Below are positions 1-8,696 of a stretch of DNA of 64,000 nt, piece after piece (the first letter of the stretch is position 1; the number at the start of each line of letters is the position of its first letter). The notes under the pieces were generated by a model. The model was given only the letters and a program-made list of their open reading frames with translations. It had not been told where the DNA came from and made no database searches. The position numbers were made by a program, and so were the translations under genes. The stretch comes from Flavobacterium sp. N502536 (lineage in GTDB: Bacteria; Bacteroidota; Bacteroidia; Flavobacteriales; Flavobacteriaceae), in NCBI RefSeq assembly GCF_025947345.1, contig NZ_CP110011.1, forward strand, positions 992,001 to 1,056,000, given 5' to 3'.

Positions 1-73
1 ATCAGAAGGAAAACTAGCACATGATTATCTCGAAAGCCGAAAAAGTACCGGAAAGATCATTCTGATTCCTTAA
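1..73 (+). CDS. 3' end of a zinc-binding dehydrogenase / quinone oxidoreductase (partial)
   Basis: An open frame enters from the left edge (first full codon at base 2) and ends at the TAA at 71-73. The visible tail is about 23 residues and ends in GKIILIP. That ending is typical of NADPH:quinone oxidoreductases of the MDR (medium-chain dehydrogenase) family, where it closes the C-terminal cofactor-binding lobe. The assignment rests only on this short tail, so it is tentative. A strong hairpin terminator follows 8 bases after the stop, which supports a real gene end. Confidence 0.5.
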   Translation, partial: SEGKLAHDYLESRKSTGKIILIP

Positions 74-80
74 TTTTTTT

Positions 81-136
81 TGCCATGAATTCCCGAATCA
101 TTTAAAATAAATTCGGGAATTCGTGGCGATTTTTTT
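81..136 (+). terminator. Rho-independent terminator after the left-edge gene
   Basis: The arms at 81-98 and 111-128 form an 18-bp stem; the inner 12 bp (gaattcccgaat / attcgggaattc) are perfect and the outer part contains two G-U pairs. The loop is 12 nt. A run of seven T follows at 130-136, so the polarity suits the + strand gene that ends at base 73. The minus-strand gene ending at 161 could use the stem but would lack a U tail. Confidence 0.8.
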
Positions 137-160
137 AATGCAAAACCCAAGCGATCCCGC

Positions 161-1243
161 TTAAATCAACTTGTCAATTCCCATTTCGGTTATTTCAGAC
201 AATTCTAATATTCGGGTTACATCATTTTTATTTGCCACAAAAAACAGATAACTATCTCCTTTGGTATCATAACTCATTAATTCCAAGTCTTGCTTTGCCA
301 GCTCTTTTTGAATGTACGGAAACAAATCATGGCTGTACGTATCTTCAGGATATTCAAAACTAAAATCCTTTCCAATCATTTCGGATACAAAATATTCAAC
401 ATCTTCGGGATCAAATTTCCAGTCACTGTGCCAGGAGTTTATTCCCTCAAAAAAGTCAAATTCATAATCATAATCTTCATCCCCTTCCTCTATTCCAAAA
501 TTATCAAAAAGCACCTGAGACTGATTTTCCAGCAACTCCTCTTCGATTTCCCCTCTCGAAATTAATTCCAAAAACTCTCTAAAATGATCTATTGAAACTT
601 CATCTGCCATTAAACTTTCAGCAGAAGGCCGAACGATTGTCGAGGGCAATTCAATTTCCATATACTCACAAATTCCCTGCAATACTGTTTTAAAATCTTT
701 AAAACCTATTTCTTCAATTTGGTTTTTAGGTGCTTCAATATCTATTGGTTCAGCTTCCAGAAGTCCTTTTGTATAATCAAAGAAATAGCTGTTAGAGTAT
801 AGTATTTTAAAATCGTTTGACTCTAAACTATTAGTACAACAAAAGACGATAATGAAATTTTGCAAAACATGCTTCAGATGCTTTTTCATCTCTGACGAAG
901 GCTCTGAGTAAAATTCAATATGAAGATAATTGTATGTTGGCTCCTCCAGCATTTCTTCATCAGAAAGCGGGGCAATATTTACTTTTTTGTACAATTCATT
1001 TAAAACTTCATATGCGTTTTTGAATCCGCTTTTTTCTATTTCACTTCTCCCATCTTCATGATCAAATGAACCCGGAAAAGAGTACATCGTCGCAGAAACG
1101 GTATCGTGAATTCCTTTCATTTTAAAATCCACACGACTTGACTCATTTTGCAAATAAGCATAAATAAGATCCAGAACATCAAAAGAAACAATTGATTCCG
1201 GATTGTTATTTCTTCCAAAGAAGTTAGAAAAGAAGTTTTTCAT
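161..1243 (-). CDS. Hypothetical acidic cytoplasmic protein
   Basis: A 360-residue protein that I do not recognise as a named family. It has no signal peptide or membrane segment. It is strongly acidic, with a Glu/Asp-dense stretch around residues 230-265. The layout suggests two similar-sized alpha/beta halves and a C-terminal stretch rich in Phe and Tyr. A possible Bacteroidota -7 box (TATGTTTG on the minus strand) lies about 40 bases upstream of the ATG, so it may be its own transcription unit. It faces convergently toward the partial gene at the left edge. No function can be assigned from sequence alone. Confidence 0.75.
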   Translation of the reverse strand: MKNFFSNFFGRNNNPESIVSFDVLDLIYAYLQNESSRVDFKMKGIHDTVSATMYSFPGSFDHEDGRSEIEKSGFKNAYEVLNELYKKVNIAPLSDEEMLEEPTYNYLHIEFYSEPSSEMKKHLKHVLQNFIIVFCCTNSLESNDFKILYSNSYFFDYTKGLLEAEPIDIEAPKNQIEEIGFKDFKTVLQGICEYMEIELPSTIVRPSAESLMADEVSIDHFREFLELISRGEIEEELLENQSQVLFDNFGIEEGDEDYDYEFDFFEGINSWHSDWKFDPEDVEYFVSEMIGKDFSFEYPEDTYSHDLFPYIQKELAKQDLELMSYDTKGDSYLFFVANKNDVTRILELSEITEMGIDKLI

Positions 1244-1280
1244 AAAAAATACTAGAGTATAAAGTTAAAAACACGCTTTA

Positions 1281-1288
1281 CAAACATA
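1281..1288 (-). promoter_or_regulatory. Possible Bacteroidota -7 promoter box for the acidic hypothetical
   Basis: The minus strand reads TATGTTTG here, matching the TAnnTTTG -7 consensus of Bacteroidota primary sigma factors. A start site about 7 nt further on would give a leader of roughly 30 nt before the ATG at 1243. No good TTTG -33 element is seen at the usual 19-21 nt distance. Confidence 0.4.
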
Positions 1289-1311
1289 CTACTTTTACTA
1301 TAAAAAGCATT

Positions 1312-2871
1312 CTATTTTAAAGCCTCAGCAATCATTAAAGCGCATTTTTCTCCATCAATGGCTGCAGAGATAATACCACCTGCATATCCGGCACCTTCTC
1401 CACACGGATATAGTCCTTTAATTTGTAAATGCTCATACGTTAAAGGATCTCTTGGGATTCGAACAGGAGATGATGTTCGGCTTTCCGGAGCATGTAAAAT
1501 AGCTTCATTGGTCAAATAACCACGCATTGATTTTCCAAATTCTTTAAAACCTTCACGCAGAATCTGCGACAAAAATCCCGGAAAAACCTGCCCCATTTCA
1601 ACCGAAGTCGTTCCGGGAACATAAGACGTTTTTGGAATATCAGCCGAAACTTTATTCTGTGTAAAGTCCACCATTCGTTGCGCCGGAACCTTCTGAGTTT
1701 CTCCAGCCAAATGCCAGGCTTTTTGTTCAATACTTTTTTGAAATTCTACCCCGGCCAAAGCTCCAAATTTTGCAAAGGGTTTAAAATCTTCCAATTTCAA
1801 TTCGATTACAATCCCTGAATTTGCGGTAACCTGATCGCGTTTTGATGGAGACCAGCCATTAGTGACTACTTCACCCGGACTCGTTGCACAAGGCGCAATT
1901 ACACCACCCGGACACATACAAAACGAATACATACCGCGACCGTTCACTTGTTTCACAATCGAATAGGGCGCAGGAGGCAAATGCTCACCACGATAATCGC
2001 AGCTGTACTGAATACTGTCAATTAATTGCTGTGAATGCTCTGCACGAACTCCTAAAGCAAAAGGTTTTGCTTCTATAAAAATTTTCTTTTTGTCCAGTAA
2101 TTCAAAAATATCACGAGCCGAATGTCCTGTGGCAAGAATTAATTTATTGGCCAGAATCTTGTCTCCGTTTTGAGTTACAATTCCTTCAACTTCATTATTC
2201 TTTACCAGTATATCAGTAACGCGCGTGTCAAATAAAACCTGACCGCCAAACTCTATGATTTTATTTCGAATATCTTCAATAATTTTTGGAAGCTTATTGG
2301 TTCCAATATGTGGATGTGCTTCTACCAGAATATCCTCTGAAGCTCCGAAAGCAACAAGAAGTTCTAAAATTCGGGTCACATCTCCACGTTTTTTTGAGCG
2401 CGTATACAATTTCCCATCCGAATAGGTTCCTGCTCCACCTTCTCCAAAACAATAATTAGAATCTTCGTTTACCAAATGATCCACATTTATCGCCTTCAAG
2501 TCCCGACGACGCCCTCTAACATCTTTTCCACGTTCAAGTACAATTGGCTTTAAACCTAATTCTATTAATTGCAGTGCTGCAAAAAGTCCGGCCGGACCCG
2601 CACCCACAACGATCACTTCTTGTGCCGATGAGACATCTTTATACACAGGCAACTCAATTTTAGTTTCCTGAAAAGGCTCACTCTGCAAATAAATAAGGAC
2701 TTTTAAATTGATTTTAATCGCTTTTTGACGTGCGTCAATCGATCGTTTCAGAATCGAAACATGTTGAATTTCTTTGGGAGAAACTTTTATTTGTTTAGAC
2801 AAATGGTCTTTCAGCAACAATTCGTTTGCTGCTATTTCCGGCGTTACCTGAAGTAAAAGTTCTCTTGGCAT
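1312..2871 (-). CDS. FAD-dependent oxidoreductase of the COG2509 type
   Basis: A 519-residue predicted flavoprotein. After an N-terminal domain of about 80 residues, the dinucleotide-binding glycine motif GAGPAG sits at residues 90-95 in a classic Rossmann start (VIVVGAGPAGLFAA). An acidic ERGKDVRGRR segment follows, of the kind that contacts the FAD adenosine. Near the C-terminus CGEGAGYAGGI matches the second FAD-binding signature of this group. Length and architecture fit the widespread uncharacterised NAD(FAD)-utilising dehydrogenases. The physiological substrate is unknown. It reads as a monocistronic gene between the acidic hypothetical and a divergent small gene. Confidence 0.85.
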   Translation of the reverse strand: MPRELLLQVTPEIAANELLLKDHLSKQIKVSPKEIQHVSILKRSIDARQKAIKINLKVLIYLQSEPFQETKIELPVYKDVSSAQEVIVVGAGPAGLFAALQLIELGLKPIVLERGKDVRGRRRDLKAINVDHLVNEDSNYCFGEGGAGTYSDGKLYTRSKKRGDVTRILELLVAFGASEDILVEAHPHIGTNKLPKIIEDIRNKIIEFGGQVLFDTRVTDILVKNNEVEGIVTQNGDKILANKLILATGHSARDIFELLDKKKIFIEAKPFALGVRAEHSQQLIDSIQYSCDYRGEHLPPAPYSIVKQVNGRGMYSFCMCPGGVIAPCATSPGEVVTNGWSPSKRDQVTANSGIVIELKLEDFKPFAKFGALAGVEFQKSIEQKAWHLAGETQKVPAQRMVDFTQNKVSADIPKTSYVPGTTSVEMGQVFPGFLSQILREGFKEFGKSMRGYLTNEAILHAPESRTSSPVRIPRDPLTYEHLQIKGLYPCGEGAGYAGGIISAAIDGEKCALMIAEALK

Positions 2872-2949
2872 TGTATTTTAATTTATTCAAATTAGCTTTT
2901 CTATTTATGAAAAGAACATGCAAAAATAACATTTTGATCTGAGACTTTG

Positions 2950-2957
2950 TACCTTTG
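2950..2957 (+). promoter_or_regulatory. Possible -7 box for the small hypothetical gene
   Basis: TACCTTTG matches TAnnTTTG and lies 28 bases before the ATG at 2986. The nearest TTTG (2933-2936) is only 13 nt upstream, shorter than the usual 19-21, so the assignment is weak. Confidence 0.3.
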
Positions 2958-2985
2958 CCCCTTTGAAACTTTGTACCTATAAATA

Positions 2986-3225
2986 ATGTCCAGAAAAATA
3001 AAACTAATTTGGGATTTCCGCGGGCCCGCTTCTGCTAAAACAGCCGAGCATCATGAAATCCATTTGAAAGAATATATCGCCATCGAAAAGCTTCCTTTAA
3101 ATATTACAGGATTTAAAATCATAAACGATATGCATGCGATCGCTTTTATGGTGGTTACCGACGAAAATATGATTGCAGTACGTGATGCGTTAAAACCACA
3201 TCGCGGGGAAGTATTTGAAGGATAA
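2986..3225 (+). CDS. Small conserved-looking hypothetical protein
   Basis: A 79-residue protein with no signal peptide and no membrane span. It has a mixed alpha/beta pattern: a basic N-terminus (KIKLIWDFRGP), a His-rich helix near residues 20-26 (AEHHEIH) and a C-terminal AVRDALKPHRGEVFEG. I do not recognise the family. It is supported as a real gene by a good ATG, a possible -7 box upstream and a hairpin downstream. Several His and Glu residues could bind metal, but this is only a thought. It is divergent from the FAD protein and convergent with recQ. Confidence 0.65.
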   Translation: MSRKIKLIWDFRGPASAKTAEHHEIHLKEYIAIEKLPLNITGFKIINDMHAIAFMVVTDENMIAVRDALKPHRGEVFEG

Positions 3226-3252
3226 ACTAGAATTTTTTAAATCCCAAATTTC

Positions 3253-3290
3253 AAATTCCAAACTCCAATAAAAATTCCAAACTCCAATAA
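3253..3290. repeat. Two tandem copies of a 19-bp AT-rich unit
   Basis: The unit aaattccaaactccaataa occurs exactly twice, at 3253-3271 and 3272-3290. Diverged partial copies lie on both sides (3244-3252 and 3294-3310). It sits between two convergent genes and merges into the hairpin that follows. It is probably slippage-derived intergenic sequence. Confidence 0.75.
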
Positions 3291-3296
3291 AAAAAA

Positions 3297-3333
3297 TCCA
3301 AATTCCAAACTGGTTAAACAATTGGAATTTGGA
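3297..3333. terminator. Hairpin between convergent genes (small hypothetical and recQ)
   Basis: A perfect 12-bp inverted repeat: tccaaattccaa at 3297-3308 and ttggaatttgga at 3322-3333, with a 13-nt loop. The flanks are A-rich on the left and T-rich on the right, so it could act on both strands. The stem is weak in GC, so efficiency is uncertain. Confidence 0.5.
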
Positions 3334-3355
3334 ATTTATATTTTGAATTTTAACT

Positions 3356-5551
3356 TTAGTTCGCTACCTCGCTGATAAACTTAATCCTCATCAGACGCAG
3401 TTCGTCAATATCATAATCGCCATCAAACTCTTTAAGTGCGTCCTCGATTTTATCGGATTCCGATTCCATGAAATAATCATGAATTTCTTCCTGCTGATCG
3501 TCATCAAGCATATCGTCTAACCAGTATTTGATATTCAGTTTCGTACCCGAGTACACGATTTGTTCCATTTCTTTAATCAAAGCATCCATGGAAAGTCCTT
3601 TTGCAGAAGCAATATCACTTAAAGGTAATTTTCTGTCGATATTCTGAATGATGTATAGTTTATTGGCCGAATTGACTCCGGTAGATTTCACAACCAGATC
3701 ATCCGGACGAACAATATCATTGTCTTCCACATATCTGCTGATTAAAGACACAAACTCACCTCCATATTTTTTAGCCTTTCCTTCACCTACACCATGAATA
3801 TTGAACAATTCGGTTAAACTAATCGGATATTTCAAAGCCATATCTTCAAGAGAAGGATCCTGAAAAACAACAAAAGGAGGCACTCCCAATTTCTTGGCTA
3901 CTTTTTTACGCAATTCACGCAACATACCCATTAAAACTTCATCGGCCGTACCTGATGATTTTGCTGCAGTTACGATAGCTTCATCTTCAGACTCATTGTA
4001 TTCATGATCTTCAGACATAAGAAATGAAACCGGTTTTTTAATGAAGTTCAATCCTTCTTTAGTGATTTTCACTACACCATAAGTTTCAATATCTTTTGAC
4101 AGATATCCTGCCACTAAAACTTGTCGAAGCAGGGCCATCCAGTATTTTTCATCGTGATCTGAACCTGATCCAAAAAACGATTGTGTATCGGTTTTGTGTG
4201 CTTTAATGACCGCATTTACGCGACCAATTAAAGTAAACACAATTTCTTTTGATTTGTAAATGTGTTTGGTATCCCGAACAATTTCCAACAATTTAACGAC
4301 CTGATCTTTGGCTTCAATTCTTGTTTTAGGATTGCGAACGTTGTCATCCATATCCGCACCTTCACCCGTTTCACTGTCAAATTCTTCACCAAAGTAATGC
4401 AACAGGAATTTTCGGCGTGACATCGAAGTTTCGGCATAGGCTACCACTTCCTGCAAAAGAGCAAATCCTATTTCCTGTTCTGCCACTGGTTTTCCTGACA
4501 TGAATTTCTCCAGTTTCTCTACATCTTTATAGGAGTAATACGCCAGGCAATGCCCTTCTCCACCATCACGTCCGGCACGACCCGTTTCCTGATAGTAACT
4601 TTCAAGTGACTTTGGAATATCGTGGTGAATTACAAAACGAACATCAGGCTTATCAATTCCCATTCCAAAAGCAATGGTTGCCACTACCACATCTACGTCT
4701 TCCATCAGGAACATATCCTGATGTTTGGCACGGGTTTTAGCATCTAAACCGGCATGGTACGGCACAGCGCTGATACCATTAACTTGTAAAACTTCGGCAA
4801 TCGACTCTACTTTTTTCCGGCTAAGGCAGTAAATAATTCCAGATTTGCCTTTATGTTGTTTGATAAATCGAATGATATCCGATTCTATATTTTTTGTTTT
4901 TGTGCGAACTTCGTAGTACAAATTCGCTCTGTTGAATGACGCTTTGAAAGTATTAGCGTCAGCCATTTCAAGGTTTTTCAGTATATCTTCCTGAACTTTT
5001 GGGGTTGCAGTTGCGGTAAGTCCAATAATAGGCACTTTCCCTAATTGTTTGATTATATTTTTCAGATTGCGGTATTCCGGTCTAAAGTCATGTCCCCATT
5101 CAGAAATACAATGGGCTTCGTCAATAGCTACAAATGAAATGGGCACACTCTGTAAAAAGGCCACATATTCTTCTTTTGTCAACGATTCAGGCGCTACATA
5201 TAAAAGTTTGGTCAGACCTGAAGTGATGTCTTTTTTTACTTGGGCAATTTCTGTTTTGGTAAGAGAGGAATTTAGCACGTGGGCGATTCCGTTTTCTGAA
5301 GAAAGGCTTCGAATAGCATCAACCTGATTTTTCATCAAAGCGATCAGAGGAGAAACAACAATGGCTGTTCCATCCTGAATTAAAGCGGGTAATTGATAAC
5401 AAAGAGACTTTCCACCGCCAGTTGGCATAATTACAAAAGTATTCTTCTTATCTAAAATACTCGTAATGACTTGCTCCTGCAAGCCCTTAAATTGGCTAAA
5501 GCCGAAATACTTCTTTAATTCCTTGTGTATTTCAATTTCGTTTGAATTCAT
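3356..5551 (-). CDS. recQ: ATP-dependent DNA helicase RecQ
   Basis: A 731-residue 3'-5' superfamily 2 helicase for recombination and fork repair. Walker A is PTGGGKS (43-49), motif II is DEAH (144-147), motif III is TATA at about 179-182, and motif VI is QETGRAGRDG (321-330). An RQC-type region follows, then an HRDC domain (about 535-610, with the HGVGEGKAKKYG segment). A C-terminal tail of about 120 residues is of the length seen in Bacteroidota RecQ. Oddly, the four zinc-binding cysteines expected after the helicase core are absent: the conserved C-R-R-K reads SRRK at 378-381, and no CxxC follows in 382-410. It is divergent from kdsD. Confidence 0.95.
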   Translation of the reverse strand: MNSNEIEIHKELKKYFGFSQFKGLQEQVITSILDKKNTFVIMPTGGGKSLCYQLPALIQDGTAIVVSPLIALMKNQVDAIRSLSSENGIAHVLNSSLTKTEIAQVKKDITSGLTKLLYVAPESLTKEEYVAFLQSVPISFVAIDEAHCISEWGHDFRPEYRNLKNIIKQLGKVPIIGLTATATPKVQEDILKNLEMADANTFKASFNRANLYYEVRTKTKNIESDIIRFIKQHKGKSGIIYCLSRKKVESIAEVLQVNGISAVPYHAGLDAKTRAKHQDMFLMEDVDVVVATIAFGMGIDKPDVRFVIHHDIPKSLESYYQETGRAGRDGGEGHCLAYYSYKDVEKLEKFMSGKPVAEQEIGFALLQEVVAYAETSMSRRKFLLHYFGEEFDSETGEGADMDDNVRNPKTRIEAKDQVVKLLEIVRDTKHIYKSKEIVFTLIGRVNAVIKAHKTDTQSFFGSGSDHDEKYWMALLRQVLVAGYLSKDIETYGVVKITKEGLNFIKKPVSFLMSEDHEYNESEDEAIVTAAKSSGTADEVLMGMLRELRKKVAKKLGVPPFVVFQDPSLEDMALKYPISLTELFNIHGVGEGKAKKYGGEFVSLISRYVEDNDIVRPDDLVVKSTGVNSANKLYIIQNIDRKLPLSDIASAKGLSMDALIKEMEQIVYSGTKLNIKYWLDDMLDDDQQEEIHDYFMESESDKIEDALKEFDGDYDIDELRLMRIKFISEVAN

Positions 5552-5576
5552 TCTTTATATTAATGGATATTTTGTA

Positions 5577-5584
5577 TAAATTTG
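5577..5584 (+). promoter_or_regulatory. Probable -7 box for the kdsD-tatC operon
   Basis: TAAATTTG matches the Bacteroidota TAnnTTTG -7 element. It would place the transcript start near 5590. That makes the in-frame TTG at 5582 fall inside the promoter and favours the TTG at 5639 as the kdsD start. A clear TTTG -33 element is not seen at 19-21 nt. Confidence 0.45.
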
Positions 5585-5638
5585 CAACACATAAAGATAC
5601 AACTTTCTTTTATACATACAAATTTTAAATATTCTGTT

Positions 5639-6604
5639 TTGATCACAAAAGAAAATATATTGGCGATCGCCAAAAAAACCATACTATCTGAAAGTGAAGC
5701 AATTACAAAGCTAATTGATTTTCTGGACGAAAATTTCTACGAAGCTGTCCAACGCATTTACGAAACTAAGGGCCGATTAGTGGTTACAGGCATCGGAAAA
5801 AGTGCCATTATTGCTCAAAAAATGGTCGCTACTTTTAACTCAACCGGCACGCCATCTATGTTCCTTCACGCCTCAGAAGCCATCCATGGCGACTTGGGAA
5901 TGATACAAAACGACGACATTGTAATCTGCATTTCAAAAAGCGGAAACAGTCCTGAAATAAAAGTATTGGTTCCTCTATTAAAACGTTTTGGAAACATTTT
6001 AATCGGAATAACCGGAAATGTAACTTCATTTTTAGCTAAAGGTTCTGATTATGTTCTGAATACCACTGTTGAAATGGAGGCCTGCCCGATAAATTTGGCA
6101 CCAACAAACAGCACCACTGCTCAACTTGTTATGGGTGATGCTTTAGCTGTTTGTTTGATGGAAATGCGTGATTTTAAACCTGAAGATTTTGCAGTTTATC
6201 ATCCTGGTGGCGCTTTAGGAAAAAAATTACTCCTTCGCGTTAAAGACATGATTGAACATTCGTTAAAACCAATGGTAAGTCCGGACACCTCAATCAAAAA
6301 AGCTATTTTTGAGATCTCTGAAAAAAGACTGGGAGTAACCGCAGTAATCGAAAACGATAAAATTGTAGGCATCATTACCGATGGAGACATCCGAAGAATG
6401 TTAAACGACAGAGATTCTATTGCTGATTTAACGGCAAAAGATATTATGTCTAAAAATCCTAAATTCGTATCTTCAGAAACAATGGCGGTTGACGCTTTGA
6501 ATATTTTAGAAGATTTTTCGATAACACAACTTATCGTTGCTGATAATGGAGAGTACAAAGGCGTATTACATTTACATGACATTTTAAAAGAAGGAATCGT
6601 ATAA
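5639..6604 (+). CDS. kdsD: D-arabinose 5-phosphate isomerase, KpsF/GutQ family
   Basis: Interconverts ribulose 5-phosphate and arabinose 5-phosphate, the first step toward Kdo for lipopolysaccharide. An N-terminal SIS domain contains VVTGIGKSAIIAQKM and the phosphosugar-binding CISKSGNSPE. Two C-terminal CBS domains follow; GIITDGDIRRML is the classic loop. The frame opens further upstream (TTG at 5582), but that codon overlaps a probable promoter. I take the TTG at 5639 (protein begins ITKENILAIAKK), giving 321 residues, the normal family length. Its stop overlaps the tatC start by one base, so the two are co-transcribed. Confidence 0.9.
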   Translation: MITKENILAIAKKTILSESEAITKLIDFLDENFYEAVQRIYETKGRLVVTGIGKSAIIAQKMVATFNSTGTPSMFLHASEAIHGDLGMIQNDDIVICISKSGNSPEIKVLVPLLKRFGNILIGITGNVTSFLAKGSDYVLNTTVEMEACPINLAPTNSTTAQLVMGDALAVCLMEMRDFKPEDFAVYHPGGALGKKLLLRVKDMIEHSLKPMVSPDTSIKKAIFEISEKRLGVTAVIENDKIVGIITDGDIRRMLNDRDSIADLTAKDIMSKNPKFVSSETMAVDALNILEDFSITQLIVADNGEYKGVLHLHDILKEGIV

Positions 6605-7419
6605 TGGCAAAAAAAAACCTTGGCGAGATGTCGTTTCTGGATCATCTTGAAGAATTAAGATGGTTACTGGTTAGAAGTACAATTGCAATTATGATAATGG
6701 CATTTGTAACCTATTTTGTAAGTGATTATTTGTTTGATGAAATTATCCTGGGGCCAACCAGACCTACTTTTTTTACCTATATCTGGTTTTGTGATTTGTC
6801 GCACCAGCTTGGTTTCGCTGACAGTATCTGCATTACGCAGCTGAATTTTATTATCCAAAATACGGAAATGGAAGGTCAGGTAAATATTTTTGTCTGGATG
6901 TGTATTTTAGCCGGTTTTATTTTGAGTTTCCCCTATATTTTATGGGAAATCTGGAAATTTATCAGCCCTGCTTTATATGAAAAAGAGCGAAAAAATGCCA
7001 AAGTATTCATCTTCACTTCCTCTTTACTTTTTTTCTTAGGAGTATTGTTCGGATATTTTGTAGTTATTCCAATGTCTGTAAATTTCGTAGCTACTTTCTC
7101 TGTGAGTGATGTTGTAAAAAATCAATTCACGCTGGACTCTTATATGGGTATGGTAAAAACAAGTATATTGGGTAGTGCGATCTTTTTTGAATTGCCAATC
7201 GCCATTTACTTCTTAACCAAACTAGGATTAGTAACTCCTGAATTTCTGAGAAAATACTGGAAATATGCCGTAATCATCATTTTGATTATTGCCGCTATCG
7301 TAACCCCTCCAGATGTAGTAAGCCAGACTATCGTGGCCATACCAATGTTGCTTATTTACGAAGTCAGTATCCTGATTTCTAAGATTGTTTATCGAAATAA
7401 AATGAAAGAAAATGTCTGA
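6604..7419 (+). CDS. tatC: Sec-independent protein translocase subunit TatC
   Basis: A 271-residue inner-membrane protein with six hydrophobic segments. It is the signal-peptide receptor of the twin-arginine translocase for folded proteins. The N-terminal cytoplasmic signature MSFLDHLEELRWLLVRS is typical. Between the first two membrane spans is a longer loop (about residues 40-90) than in E. coli TatC, as often seen in Bacteroidota. The conserved FISPALYEKERK segment leads into span 3. TatA genes are not in the window. It overlaps kdsD by 1 nt and the next gene by 8 nt. Confidence 0.95.
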   Translation: MAKKNLGEMSFLDHLEELRWLLVRSTIAIMIMAFVTYFVSDYLFDEIILGPTRPTFFTYIWFCDLSHQLGFADSICITQLNFIIQNTEMEGQVNIFVWMCILAGFILSFPYILWEIWKFISPALYEKERKNAKVFIFTSSLLFFLGVLFGYFVVIPMSVNFVATFSVSDVVKNQFTLDSYMGMVKTSILGSAIFFELPIAIYFLTKLGLVTPEFLRKYWKYAVIIILIIAAIVTPPDVVSQTIVAIPMLLIYEVSILISKIVYRNKMKENV

Positions 7420-7762
7420 TATCATACAAGAATTTAATGATTACCGTTCTAAAATGAACGAAAAATTATTGGCCGACAACAATAAAATTGTAAAAAGAAT
7501 TTTCAATCTTGATACGAATGCTTACGCTCCGGGAGCTCTTGATGTAAAAACAAAAGAGCTTTTAGGATTAGTAGCTTCGGCGGTTTTGCGTTGTGACGAC
7601 TGTGTAAAATACCACCTCGAAACCAGCCATAAAGAAGGAGTTACCAAAGAAGAAATGATGGAAGCAATGGGAATCGCAACTTTAGTTGGCGGAACCATCG
7701 TAATTCCGCATTTGAGAAGAGCTTATGAATTTTGGGAAGCTTTAGAAGAGCAAGGGAATTAG
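7412..7762 (+). CDS. Carboxymuconolactone decarboxylase / AhpD-like protein
   Basis: A 116-residue all-alpha protein with the CxxC-type redox motif CDDCVKYH at about residues 59-66, followed by the EGVTKEEMMEAMGIATLVGG helix typical of the CMD/AhpD fold. Members with the CxxC-x3-H motif act as small alkylhydroperoxidases or thiol relay proteins. Its true partner is unknown. The start codon overlaps tatC by 8 nt, so it is translated from the same mRNA. A link with Tat export is not established. Confidence 0.85.
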   Translation: MSDIIQEFNDYRSKMNEKLLADNNKIVKRIFNLDTNAYAPGALDVKTKELLGLVASAVLRCDDCVKYHLETSHKEGVTKEEMMEAMGIATLVGGTIVIPHLRRAYEFWEALEEQGN

Positions 7763-7903
7763 AAAATGAGACAATTATTCAATTAGATAATTTTCTTGAC
7801 AATATGTTAATTCACTTATTCTATTGATTTATTTTCTTTTATTTTGCCCATTGGAGATATAATTATCTCATTATCAAATTGACACATTATCTAATTAAAA
7901 AAA

Positions 7904-8644
7904 ATGAAGCTAAGAGCCGATAATTTAATCAAAACCTATAAAGGACGTAGTGTTGTAAAAGGGATTTCTGTTGAAGTTAATCAAGGGGAAATCGTTGGTC
8001 TTTTAGGGCCTAATGGTGCAGGAAAAACGACTTCGTTTTACATGATTGTGGGATTGGTAAAACCAAACTCAGGTAATATTTATCTGGACGATCTGAACAT
8101 TACCGATTATCCTATGTACAAACGTGCCCAACAAGGAATTGGTTATTTGGCGCAGGAAGCTTCTGTTTTTAGAAAATTAAGCATAGAAGACAATATCCTG
8201 AGTGTTTTGCAATTGACGAAACTATCGAAAGAAGAACAGATTGCAAAAATGGAGAGCTTAATTGAAGAATTCAGCTTAGAACACATTCGTACCAACAGAG
8301 GAGATTTACTTTCAGGGGGAGAACGTCGTCGTACGGAAATTGCCCGTGCTTTGGCAACCGATCCAAAATTTATTTTATTGGATGAGCCTTTTGCAGGAGT
8401 TGACCCGGTTGCAGTGGAAGACATTCAGAGAATTGTAGCGCAGCTAAAAAACAAAAATATTGGAATTTTAATTACCGACCACAACGTCCAGGAAACTTTG
8501 GCCATTACCGATAAAACCTACCTAATGTTTGAAGGAGGAATTTTGAAAGCCGGAATTCCTGAAGAATTGGTTGAGGACGAAATGGTTCGTCGTGTTTATC
8601 TGGGACAAAACTTTGAGCTTCGTAAAAAGAAACTTGAATTTTAA
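7904..8644 (+). CDS. lptB: LPS export ABC transporter ATPase LptB
   Basis: A 246-residue ATPase that powers extraction of lipopolysaccharide from the inner membrane through LptFG. Walker A is GPNGAGKT (35-42), the ABC signature is LSGGERRR and Walker B is FILLDEPFAGVD; the switch His lies in LITDHNVQET. The DEPFAGVDP run and the normal LptB length separate it from general ABC ATPases. A 141-nt AT-rich gap separates it from the AhpD-like gene, so it may have its own promoter. A perfect 20-bp hairpin follows the stop. kdsD, four genes upstream, also serves LPS synthesis. Confidence 0.92.
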   Translation: MKLRADNLIKTYKGRSVVKGISVEVNQGEIVGLLGPNGAGKTTSFYMIVGLVKPNSGNIYLDDLNITDYPMYKRAQQGIGYLAQEASVFRKLSIEDNILSVLQLTKLSKEEQIAKMESLIEEFSLEHIRTNRGDLLSGGERRRTEIARALATDPKFILLDEPFAGVDPVAVEDIQRIVAQLKNKNIGILITDHNVQETLAITDKTYLMFEGGILKAGIPEELVEDEMVRRVYLGQNFELRKKKLEF

Positions 8645-8646
8645 GG

Positions 8647-8696
8647 AAGTTTTCAGTCGCAGTTTTCAGTCACAGTAAAACTGCGACTGAAAACTT
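8647..8696. terminator. Bidirectional terminator between lptB and the GH25 gene
   Basis: A perfect 20-bp inverted repeat with arms at 8647-8666 and 8677-8696 and a 10-nt loop. Arm ends are rich in A and T, giving a U tract on either strand. The right arm overlaps two bases of the GH25 stop codon (TAA, minus strand, 8695-8697). It serves two convergent genes only 50 bases apart. Confidence 0.85.

Noticed and set aside
1512..1730. Antisense and alternative-frame ORFs inside long genes (here, within the FAD protein; likewise 4228-4437, 5049-5327, 6199-6645, 8143-8424, 14295-14603)
   Set aside because: They lie wholly within well-supported genes, have odd composition and no recognisable protein signature.
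3241..3336. Repeats between the small hypothetical and recQ as a CRISPR-like array
   Set aside because: Units are directly adjacent without spacers, only two are exact, and no cas gene is near.
5582..5641. Upstream TTG start for kdsD (19 extra residues)
   Set aside because: The codon lies inside a probable -7 promoter box and the extra residues are not part of the family; the TTG at 5639 gives the normal length.
7854..7869. gagata/tatctc inverted repeat before lptB as terminator
   Set aside because: Only 6 bp, AT-rich and with no T tract; it is more likely chance in AT-rich DNA.
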